DNA from: Desulfobacterales bacterium
GTDB taxonomy: Bacteria; Desulfobacterota; Desulfobacteria; Desulfobacterales; C00003060
Direction of reading: 5' to 3'
Length of the DNA: 7,643 nucleotides
Assembly: GCA_030613145.1 (NCBI GenBank)
Contig: JAUWMM010000076.1
Location: forward strand, 1 to 7,643
Positions 1 to 5,830 of the stretch are shown here, in pieces (position 1 is the stretch's first letter; every line of letters begins with the position of its first letter). The notes under the pieces are model-generated. The model was not told where the DNA came from. It worked only from the letters and a program-made list of their open reading frames with translations, and searched no databases. The position numbers and the translations under genes are program-made.

Positions 1-153
1 CCGTTGCGTTGCCTAAAGGCACAGGATATCTCAAACCTTTATTGTGCAGGACGGTGTATTTCGGTATCCCACGAGGCGTTAGGGTCCACCCGCGTTATGG
101 GAACATGTATTTCGATAGGCGAACAGGCCGGTCGTGAGGCTGCAAAATCGTAA
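1..153 (+). CDS. FAD-dependent oxidoreductase, C-terminal end (partial)
   Basis: Frame 1 is open from the window edge to TAA at 151-153 and gives 50 residues. Seen: a stretch reading NLYCAGRCISVSHEALGS, then TRVMGTCISIGEQAGREAA. This matches the well-known C-terminal FAD-binding signature of the FAD_oxidored group, where AGR-x-IS-x-x-H-x-A-x-x-S-x-R is followed by G-x-x-AG near the end. The reaction cannot be told from this tail, since the family covers varied flavin-dependent dehydrogenases and reductases. It lies on the same strand as the radical SAM gene at 532 and could once have formed a transcription unit with it, but a mobile element now sits directly behind its stop codon. The 5' part is outside the window. 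The family call is fairly secure; the role is unknown. Confidence 0.75.
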   Translation, partial: PLRCLKAQDISNLYCAGRCISVSHEALGSTRVMGTCISIGEQAGREAAKS

Positions 154-157
154 TATC

Positions 158-167
158 AATTGTCAGT
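158..167. repeat. Left 10-bp direct repeat (target-site duplication)
   Basis: AATTGTCAGT here is identical to 311-320 and abuts the outer end of the left terminal inverted repeat of the element at 168-310. This is the expected footprint of a cut-and-paste insertion. Confidence 0.75.
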
Positions 168-310
168 CAATGACATTAACTTAAGGCCCGTTGCTTTAAA
201 GTCCCCCTTTGTTAAAGGGGGATTTAGGGGGATTTTCAATCTCTTCCGAGAAATCCCCCCCGCCCCCCTTTAAAAAAGGGGGAGATTTTGAGCTTAAGTT
301 AATGACATTG
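168..310. mobile_element. 143-bp MITE-like non-autonomous element
   Basis: Seen: CAATGACATTAACTTAAG at 168-185 is the inverse of CTTAAGTTAATGACATTG at 293-310 with one mismatch (17/18), and AATTGTCAGT flanks both ends as a direct repeat. The interior has no plausible coding region. It consists of two G/C-run hairpins: TCCCCCTTT/AAAGGGGGA at 202-210 and 214-222, and CCCCCTTT/AAAGGGGG at 264-271 and 275-282. The G-runs at 217-235 can also pair with the C-runs at 253-268, so the whole element can fold into one branched structure. Terminal inverted repeats, short length and a duplicated target are the definition of a MITE. A 10-bp duplication suits transposases of the IS4 type, but no transposase is present and that assignment is inference. 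Confidence 0.75.
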
Positions 311-320
311 AATTGTCAGT
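311..320. repeat. Right 10-bp direct repeat (target-site duplication)
   Basis: AATTGTCAGT, an exact copy of 158-167, directly follows the right terminal inverted repeat. Removing one copy plus the element would restore an uninterrupted region between the oxidoreductase stop codon and the radical SAM leader. Confidence 0.75.
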
Positions 321-369
321 AACACTTTACGTGTCTGAAAAAGGGCGATTTTGCGAACGACATTGAGTA

Positions 370-400
370 ATTTTGGAGAAAGATTCATGAATCCCAAAAT
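370..400. promoter_or_regulatory. Nested dyad upstream of the radical SAM gene
   Basis: ATTTTGG (370-376) and CCAAAAT (394-400) form a perfect 7-bp inverted repeat. Between them is the perfect 12-bp palindrome GATTCATGAATC (382-393). A second small hairpin, CTCAC-AGGA-GTGAG, follows at 403-416. The position, about 130 bases ahead of the gene start at 532, suits an operator or an mRNA structure. No matching regulator is recognised, so the function is inferred from symmetry only. Confidence 0.35.
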
Positions 401-419
401 GGCTCACAGGAGTGAGTAA
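387..419 (+). CDS. Possible 10-residue leader ORF
   Basis: ATG at 387 is preceded by GGAG at 375-378 with 8-nt spacing, a good ribosome binding site, and reads MNPKMAHRSE before TAA. It overlaps both the dyad at 370-400 and the start of the dispersed repeat at 406-455. In the second repeat copy the equivalent stop codon is CAA. It may be a leader peptide, or the residue of a decayed coding repeat, or chance. No function is claimed. Confidence 0.2.
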   Translation: MNPKMAHRSE

Positions 420-455
420 GAGCGGACCTTTTTCAAAAAGTTAAACCCTTACAAT
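406..455 (+). repeat. Dispersed 50-bp repeat, copy 1
   Basis: Aligned without gaps to 7413-7462, 43 of 50 bases are identical. The shared core runs ACAGGAGTGAG, then a variable stretch of about 9 bases, then CCTTTTTCAAAAAG, TAAAC and CTTACAAT. It contains the near-palindrome CTTTTTCAAAAAG. This copy ends 76 bases before the ATG at 532. Both copies have the same orientation and lie ahead of a + strand gene or probable gene. Confidence 0.65.
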
Positions 456-531
456 TTTCAGTTGCATATTGAAGCGGAATAATTGCAACGGACGACGAAC
501 AACAAAAAACCGACAATAAAGAGCTGGATAG

Positions 532-1965
532 ATGCGCATTCTACTGGTCAAACCACATCCTGAACTTCTGGTTGCCCGCCGGCTTCAAGAGGGGTTTCTG
601 CACCTTGAACCGCTGGAGTTGGAAATCGTTGCCGGGGGCGTCCCAAAAGACGATGACGTCACCATCCTGGATCTGAGCGTGGAGCGGCATCCCTTTGAAA
701 TGTTTCAAGAACAACTGCGCCAATTGTCACCTGATATGGTTGGATTTACGGCTTACAGTACGAATGTGTCCGTGGTTAAAAAGCTTACAGCAATGGCTAA
801 GACTTATAACCGGGCCATTGTTACCGTGGTAGGAGGCATACATGCGACCCTTTTGCCAGGTGATTATGCTGTTGATGGTATTGATGTTATCGTCCGGGGT
901 GAAGGGGGCACAGTCTTAAGGGAACTGGTCGATCGGTTTAAAAGGGGTAAACCGCTTTTTTATGAGGATCGAGCTCTGTCTCGGCAGGATCCGGAATTTG
1001 AGCGAAAAGCTGCGCTGCCGCCGCCGGTCTATCCTCAGGTGGATAAAATTCCTTTACCGCGCAGGGATCTGGTGCAGAGGTCGAAGTATTTTTGCATCCG
1101 CACGTCAAGTCCTACCCGGAGGCTGGACACATTATTTCCGCAGGTTGCCAGCCTTCGTTCGTCTATCGGATGTCCTTTTTCCTGTTCTTTTTGTGTGGTT
1201 CCGCACCTTATGCATGGCAAATACCTTCAGCGGAGCGCGGAGAAAGTCGTTGATGAAATAGAAGCCATTTCAGAAGACCACATCTATTTTGTGGATGACG
1301 AAATGTTCGTGAATCCCTCGCGGGTGACCCGCATTGCTGAACTGTTGCTGGAGCGTGGCATAAAGAAATACTATATCAGTTGGGCAAGAAGCGATACCAT
1401 CGTGAAACATCCCCAGGTTTTCAGATTGTGGAAGCAGGCAGGGTTGAATGTCGTCTATGTGGGCCTTGAATCAATGGATGAGACCCGTTTGGATGAATAT
1501 GATAAGCGCACCGGGGTTGAAATAAACCGGAAAGCCGTTGCCCTTCTTAGACAGATTGGAATCGTACTGCATGCAGCTTTTATTGTTCATCCTAGTTTTG
1601 CCGTGGAGGATTTCCGGCGTCTGGAAAAGGAAGTGATAAACATCTGCCCGGCGGAGGTAAGTTTTACGGTTCTTTCTCCCTCGCCGGGGACCCAATTCTG
1701 GCATGAGCATAAACACGAATTCATCTGTGATCCCTATCGATTTTATGATTGTATGCATTCGATTCTTCCAACCCGCCTGCCGCTTAAACGCTTCTATCAG
1801 CATTTTGCCCGGTTGACCAGTCTTGCCTTGCGCGGAAATCCACTGAGGGTGCACAGAATAAGGGTACCATTTCGGCATCTTGTCCGGGCAATTGTCCAGG
1901 GGACAATGTATATTAGAGCCTTGCAAAGAATCTACCAGGACTATCTGCCGGAGAGACATTCATGA
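532..1965 (+). CDS. B12-binding-domain radical SAM protein, HpnR-like
   Basis: 477 residues. Residues 1-135 form a cobalamin-binding-type Rossmann domain (MRILLVKPHP start, DMVGFTAYS at 68-76, VVGGIHATLLP at 99-109, VIVRGEGG at 119-126) without the DxHxxG base-off motif, as usual in the BchE-like class. The radical SAM core carries CPFSCSFC, with cluster ligands C214, C218 and C221, then a YVGLES strand at 309-314. The N-terminal stretch FLHLEPLELEIVAGGVP and the length recall the hopanoid C-3 methylase HpnR, so a methyl transfer to an unactivated carbon is one reasonable guess; this is recollection of the family and not a measured match. Start: ATG with AAAGAG 8 bases upstream. The last codons overlap the ATG of the ligase gene, so the two are probably translationally coupled. 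Expected in the cytosol, oxygen sensitive. The fold is secure; the substrate is unknown. Confidence 0.88.
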   Translation: MRILLVKPHPELLVARRLQEGFLHLEPLELEIVAGGVPKDDDVTILDLSVERHPFEMFQEQLRQLSPDMVGFTAYSTNVSVVKKLTAMAKTYNRAIVTVVGGIHATLLPGDYAVDGIDVIVRGEGGTVLRELVDRFKRGKPLFYEDRALSRQDPEFERKAALPPPVYPQVDKIPLPRRDLVQRSKYFCIRTSSPTRRLDTLFPQVASLRSSIGCPFSCSFCVVPHLMHGKYLQRSAEKVVDEIEAISEDHIYFVDDEMFVNPSRVTRIAELLLERGIKKYYISWARSDTIVKHPQVFRLWKQAGLNVVYVGLESMDETRLDEYDKRTGVEINRKAVALLRQIGIVLHAAFIVHPSFAVEDFRRLEKEVINICPAEVSFTVLSPSPGTQFWHEHKHEFICDPYRFYDCMHSILPTRLPLKRFYQHFARLTSLALRGNPLRVHRIRVPFRHLVRAIVQGTMYIRALQRIYQDYLPERHS

Positions 1966-3395
1966 ATATTGTCCATATAATGAAGCAAGAGACAGCCAAT
2001 TGCCTTGAAAAAACAGCAGTCATTGAGGCAGACCGGCAGATCTCTTATCAAGGCCTCTTTGACGCGACAGACGACCTTGCCACCGAACTGAAGGCCTGTG
2101 GCGTTAGGCCATCTGAACGGGTAGCAATATTTTGTGGAGACAGTATTGAATATGTCATTATCAGTCTGGCTGTCTTGTCCGTGGGAGCAGCTATTGTGCC
2201 AATATCTCCATCTCTTTCTGGTGATGAACTAGATGCGGTGCTGGAGCGGATCGATGTGAATTTTCTTGTTTTTGACAAAGCGGTCTATTCCCGGGACAAT
2301 GCGCTTCCGGTTGTTTTCGGCAGCTTCTGTGAAAAAGAGTTATTCCTCTATCGTCGTACAGCGCGAGAACAACTTCCAGCAGGCTATTACACTTTGAATC
2401 CCGCATTTATCCGCTTTTCATCCGGTACGACCGGTGCCAGCAAAGGTGTGGTGATTTCCCATGAGTCTGTTATTGATAGAACGGACGCTGCGGACAAAGT
2501 TCTGAATATGACTTCCAATGACGTGGTGATATGGGTTCTTTCCATGAGCTTCCACTTTGTGGTCACCATTCTTCTTTTCCTGCGGCGGGCGGCAACCATT
2601 GTCCTGTGTGGCGGTGCATTTCCAGAATCTCTGCAAAACGGACTCATTCGTCACAAGGGCACCTTTTTATACGCCTCCCCCTTTCATTATCATGTTTTGA
2701 CTAATTCGGACATTGTTTCGCCTGATATGCTGTCCGGTGTCCGGCTTGCGGTCTCTACAGCAATCAACTTGCCGGTGTCTGGAGCACGCGATTTTTATGA
2801 AAAATTTGCCTTTGAGCTGACTGAAGCATATGGCATCATTGAAGTGGGTCTGCCGTTTGTCAATTCTTCCCAAAACACTGCAAAACGTGGTTCTGTAGGA
2901 AGGATCCTGCCTGACTACGAGGTTAAAATCGTAAATGCCGACGCCGAAGGCATTGGTGAGATCTATGTTAGAGGCAAGGGAATGTTTGACGCCTATTTTT
3001 CGCCATGGCAAGAGCGGCAGCAGGCACTGCCGGATGGATGGTTTCACACCGGCGATTTAGGCAGACTCGACAAAGACGGTTTTCTTTTTCTCGTGGGCAG
3101 GGAGAAGAATATCATCAATTTCACCGGGATGAAGATTTTCCCCTACGAGGTGGAGTCCGTTCTTAATCAGCATCCCGCTATTAAGGAGTCCCTGGTATAT
3201 GGCGTTGACCATCCTCAGTATGGTGAACTTCCCTGTGCCAAGATCGTTCTACGGGATGAAATAAAGGCAGATTTTGATATTTATGAAATGCGCAGGTTTT
3301 GTTACCAGTATTTAGCGCCGTATAAGGTCCCTAAAGAATTTCACAGTGTGCCACGGCTGGATAAAACAGAAAGCGGTAAGCTCAGGCGCTGGTAG
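1962..3395 (+). CDS. AMP-forming acyl/aryl-CoA ligase-type enzyme
   Basis: 477 residues of the adenylate-forming (ANL) superfamily, which activates a carboxylate with ATP to an acyl-AMP and usually passes it to CoA or a carrier protein. Motifs in order: SSGTTGASKGV at 153-163 (phosphate loop), EAYGIIEVG at 288-296 (the usual YGxTE has I for T), GWFHTGDLG at 359-367 (ribose-binding Asp), GREKNIINFTG at 379-389 with FPYEVE at 393-398 (hinge), and TESGKLRR at 469-476 with catalytic Lys473. The protein stops one residue after this motif, so it is complete but has almost no C-terminal tail. GGAGAG at 1950-1955 lies 6 bases before the ATG, and ATGA overlaps the upstream stop. The coupling suggests the two act in one pathway. 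The substrate could be a fatty acid, an aryl acid or a cluster-specific acid; specificity cannot be read by eye. Confidence 0.9.
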   Translation: MNIVHIMKQETANCLEKTAVIEADRQISYQGLFDATDDLATELKACGVRPSERVAIFCGDSIEYVIISLAVLSVGAAIVPISPSLSGDELDAVLERIDVNFLVFDKAVYSRDNALPVVFGSFCEKELFLYRRTAREQLPAGYYTLNPAFIRFSSGTTGASKGVVISHESVIDRTDAADKVLNMTSNDVVIWVLSMSFHFVVTILLFLRRAATIVLCGGAFPESLQNGLIRHKGTFLYASPFHYHVLTNSDIVSPDMLSGVRLAVSTAINLPVSGARDFYEKFAFELTEAYGIIEVGLPFVNSSQNTAKRGSVGRILPDYEVKIVNADAEGIGEIYVRGKGMFDAYFSPWQERQQALPDGWFHTGDLGRLDKDGFLFLVGREKNIINFTGMKIFPYEVESVLNQHPAIKESLVYGVDHPQYGELPCAKIVLRDEIKADFDIYEMRRFCYQYLAPYKVPKEFHSVPRLDKTESGKLRRW

Positions 3396-3768
3396 TTATT
3401 CACCACATTTAATGGGCCAACCCCTGAAAATGCCGGATAGAGAACCACTGATAAATATTGTTATACACGACGACACAAATAGTTGCGCATTGAACGCGTC
3501 GTTGTGCTCGTTCCTTTCGTAGGGGCGGCCCGCCCTGGCGCGACAAGACTTTGAGAATCTCGCCAGGTGGCAACCCCGGTCTGGGCCAGGGGGTTTATCC
3601 CCGCCCGAGAAACCGGATCTATGCAGCCATGCGGGCGGGCATGAAGCCCGCCCCTACGTCTCCGATTCTCTACTGTGCTCCACAGCGTAACGATTAATGA
3701 CGCCATGTATATAGAAGCTGTTTGACCATAACGAGCGTTTCATCGAATCTGGGTTGCCGGGGCAAATA
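3396..3768. other. Intergenic stretch with GC-rich repeat
   Basis: 373 bases without a supported gene. The centre is the hairpin-rich element at 3518-3658. The left flank has a loose inverted repeat ACACGACGAC (3465-3474) with GTCGTTGTGC (3498-3507), 8/10 paired. The right flank has a small hairpin CTGTG-CTC-CACAG at 3673-3685. No T-tract terminator behind the ligase gene and no convincing promoter for the lipoprotein gene was found. Confidence 0.5.
3518..3658. repeat. GC-rich palindromic intergenic element
   Basis: CGTAGGGGCGG (3518-3528) and CCGCCCCTACG (3648-3658) are perfect 11-bp inverted termini 141 bp apart. Inside are CCTGGCG/CGCCAGG (3534-3540 and 3561-3567), AACCCC/GGGGTT (3572-3577 and 3590-3595) and GGGCGGGC/GCCCGCCC (3633-3640 and 3646-3653). 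Repeats ending in GTAGGGGCGG-type sequence are familiar from intergenic regions of many bacteria. No flanking duplication was found here, so it may be an old MITE or a folded repeat unit. Any role in transcript ending or mRNA stability is inference. Confidence 0.6.
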
Positions 3769-4146
3769 ATGCGAGTAAAATCTATAGTACTTTACTTGCT
3801 CATTTTAGTGGTGTGTCTAAATCTAGTTCTTACCGGTTGCGCATTGGCCCCTCTGATTGGGTCAAGAATTGAGCACGAAAGATTGATGGACGGAGTCTAT
3901 GAAGGGAGCTACCGGAGTCTACCTAATAGTGCGGCGGTAAAGGTAACAATTGCCGAAGGTAGAATAGTGAATGTTGAATTGATGAAACACTTCGCATCAT
4001 GGAAAGGGAAAAAAGTCACTGAAGTCATTCCCCGAAGAATCGTCTCAGAGCAGTCCACCAGAGTTGATGCAGTGACTGGAGCCACAAACAGCAGCAGGGT
4101 AATTATGAATGCCGTACAGAGAGCAGTCGAAAAGGCATACAAATAA
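3769..4146 (+). CDS. FMN-binding-domain lipoprotein
   Basis: 125 residues from the ATG at 3769. A hydrophobic signal (about residues 5-23) ends in the lipobox LTGC, so Cys24 is probably lipidated and the protein sits on the outer face of the inner membrane or in the outer membrane. The rest is one FMN-binding domain of the RnfG/NqrC type: DGVYEGSYRS at 41-50 and VDAVTGATNSSRVI at 99-112. The D-x-x-T-G-A-T pattern is the known ApbE flavinylation signal, so Thr106 is predicted to carry covalent FMN. The role is one-electron transfer outside the cytoplasm; the partner is not in the window. A TTG at 3754 would add five residues, but the ATG gives a cleaner signal peptide. The ribosome binding site is weak. 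It ends 8 bases from the stop codon of the convergent radical SAM gene, with no terminator between. Confidence 0.85.
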   Translation: MRVKSIVLYLLILVVCLNLVLTGCALAPLIGSRIEHERLMDGVYEGSYRSLPNSAAVKVTIAEGRIVNVELMKHFASWKGKKVTEVIPRRIVSEQSTRVDAVTGATNSSRVIMNAVQRAVEKAYK

Positions 4147-4154
4147 GCTTTAAA

Positions 4155-5606
4155 TCAGGTATCTCCTAATCGTTTGTTGCTTCTTGCGAATTTAAGAAAA
4201 TCTACTATGTTTCTGGCAAAACGGAACCAGCTGTCCGGAGAGCGCCAAAGCATGGTGACATAACCACACATGACTCTGGATCGCATAAAATGTGCTTTGT
4301 AGAATTTCTGGAAAAGCTCTTCCATCCTTTCCCTGGTCATTCCCTTGGGGACGAACTGGAAGTGCATGCAGTCCATCTTTTCCCAGTCCTCATCAAATTT
4401 ACCTAATTCGTGGATCTTCTCATAGATTGGAGAACCAGGGAAGGGGGTAAACTTTGCCAGGTTGAAATCGTCTAAGGGAAGAGAGAAGACATAGTCCATG
4501 CTTTTCTTGATGCTGGATTCTGTCTCTCCTGGCAAACCCATCATCAAGAGCCCTTTCGTTCGAATTCCTGCCTGCTTTATCAAACGTATTTTATCTGCCA
4601 GCAGGCTAAGGTTGGCGTTCTGCCTGTGTTGAGCCAGGAGATTCTCATCACCTGTTTCAATCCCAAGGCTAATCATCCAGCATCCGGCTGTCTTCATCTG
4701 TCGAAGCAAGTCAAAATCGATATGCTCAGCCCGCACCGCACAGGTAAAGGTCATTTCCAATGGATGATCGATTAGCATTCGGGTGAAGTCTTCAATTCTT
4801 TTCCGGTTGAAAGTAAACTGATCGTCATAAAAAATGACGTGTCGTACTCCGAAGCGTTCCTTCAGATAACTGAGATGCTCGTACATATACTCGGCAGAGT
4901 TGTAACGGAAACTGCGCCTAAATACAGATCGATCGCAATAGCTGCAGGCATAAGGACAGCCGCGGCTCGATACACAACTCGAATTGGGGGTCTTGGGATA
5001 GTTGAATATCGTTAGTTTGTAGGCTTGGGGATACCCTTCCAGTTTCTCGTAGGCAGGAAACGGAAGAGTGTCAAGATCAATTCCCTTGGCCCGGTAACCA
5101 GTGAAACACACCTCTCCTCCGGTCTTACGGTATACCACCCCCTGCACCGATGCAGCCTCTTTTGGGCCACTTTCAACCAGTTCGGACAGAGTTTGTTCTC
5201 CCTCCCCTACTACGACGAAGTCGATCATAGGAAAGTCTTCCAAAACCCGTTCCTTCAGGGCCGAGACATGGGCTCCGCCGGACACTACTTGGAGGTTTGG
5301 CAGGACACTCTTGGCAAGCTCGGCCAGGCGGACCCCGTCAAGAAAAGTCGAGGTGGTGCAGCTCAGGCCCATAAAGGCCGGTTTTTCTGTAAGCAGGTAG
5401 TCACGGATTAGGCGATCCGAGTTTGGCCTGGCATAGCAGTCGATAATTGTGGCGTCAATGTTCCGTTTTTTCAGGTACGCCGCAATGCTCGCCAGTCCGA
5501 TAGGAGGCACGACATTGGTCAGCCTTGCGATGTCTTTGCCGGCAGCCTCTCTCCTGTAGCCTAGTGGATGGACCAGCAGAATGTTCTTGGAATTCAGAGT
5601 CGGCAT
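4155..5606 (-). CDS. B12-binding-domain radical SAM protein, BchE-like
   Basis: 483 residues. The N-terminal cobalamin-binding domain (about 8-145) has NILLVHPLGYRRE, a VPPIGLASIAAYL helix at 33-45, VVSGGAHVSAL at 107-117 and VVVGEGEQTLSEL at 131-143; it lacks DxHxxG. The radical SAM domain has CPYACSYC with C217, C221 and C224, then HVIFYDDQFT at 256-265, SLGIETGDENLL at 313-324 and KGLLMMGLPGETE at 351-363. The C-terminal part (about 400-483) is basic and aromatic. This is the common class B/BchE-like layout, which covers methyltransferases, cyclases and other chemistry. It differs clearly from the radical SAM protein at 532-1965 and is not a recent duplicate. Start: ATG at 5606 with only a weak purine stretch (TTAGAGA) directly upstream, so the true promoter and leader are unclear. 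It runs convergent to the FMN lipoprotein gene. The substrate is unknown. Confidence 0.88.
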   Translation of the reverse strand: MPTLNSKNILLVHPLGYRREAAGKDIARLTNVVPPIGLASIAAYLKKRNIDATIIDCYARPNSDRLIRDYLLTEKPAFMGLSCTTSTFLDGVRLAELAKSVLPNLQVVSGGAHVSALKERVLEDFPMIDFVVVGEGEQTLSELVESGPKEAASVQGVVYRKTGGEVCFTGYRAKGIDLDTLPFPAYEKLEGYPQAYKLTIFNYPKTPNSSCVSSRGCPYACSYCDRSVFRRSFRYNSAEYMYEHLSYLKERFGVRHVIFYDDQFTFNRKRIEDFTRMLIDHPLEMTFTCAVRAEHIDFDLLRQMKTAGCWMISLGIETGDENLLAQHRQNANLSLLADKIRLIKQAGIRTKGLLMMGLPGETESSIKKSMDYVFSLPLDDFNLAKFTPFPGSPIYEKIHELGKFDEDWEKMDCMHFQFVPKGMTRERMEELFQKFYKAHFMRSRVMCGYVTMLWRSPDSWFRFARNIVDFLKFARSNKRLGDT

Positions 5607-5660
5607 TCTCTAATCGTTGAAGCGATTTTGGTTCTTCGTCATACCGCCGGCACCATATTG

Positions 5661-5830
5661 CAAAGGAAAAGGATTGTGACTACCACTATTAAAGGACGAT
5701 ATAATGAAGGAAACAAGGTTTATTATCTGTTGAGCTTAATAAAGGTTCCGTAAACCTTGAAAAATTACTTGATCAACAGGTGTTCATATCAATGAGAGGC
5801 GTAATAGATAAGGCAGATGGATATTATTGA
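5661..5830 (+). pseudogene. Possible frameshifted gene remnant (LPP20/FlgP-like?)
   Basis: One frame reads RIVTTTIKGRYNEGNKVYYL then LSLIKVP before TAA at 5751. A second frame, open from 5708 to TGA at 5828-5830, continues with NLEKLLDQQVFISMRG. Joined near 5750, the two look like the C-terminal half of a small protein whose GNKVYYLLSLI strand is reminiscent of LPP20/FlgP-family lipoproteins, which often go with CsgG/FlgT-like proteins. This is judged by eye only. No start is identified, and it overlaps the end of the - strand gene by 7 bases. It may simply be non-coding. Confidence 0.22.
5742..5758 (-). terminator. Weak terminator-like hairpin
   Basis: On the - strand AAGGTT-TACGG-AACCTT is followed by TATTAAGC. 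The 6-bp stem lies 66 bases after the stop codon of the CsgG-like gene. The stem is short and the T-run poor, so it is only a candidate end for that transcript. Confidence 0.22.

Noticed and set aside
202..282. Rho-independent terminator of the oxidoreductase gene
   Set aside because: The hairpins lie wholly within the mobile element and lack a proper T-tract after the stem, so they are described as part of that element.
1471..1959. Long - strand frame (162 codons) inside the radical SAM gene
   Set aside because: It is antisense to a well-supported gene, shows no family motif and has the residue mix of a shadow frame.
2667..3047. - strand frame (126 codons) inside the ligase gene
   Set aside because: It lies opposite the conserved ANL motifs of the real gene and has no recognisable motif.
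3754..3768. TTG start for the FMN-binding lipoprotein
   Set aside because: It adds only MPGQI before the basic MRVK start of a standard lipoprotein signal, and the ATG at 3769 is the more usual codon.
5025..5411. + strand frames opposite the second radical SAM gene
   Set aside because: Two overlapping antisense frames, neither with motifs; the - strand protein accounts for the region.
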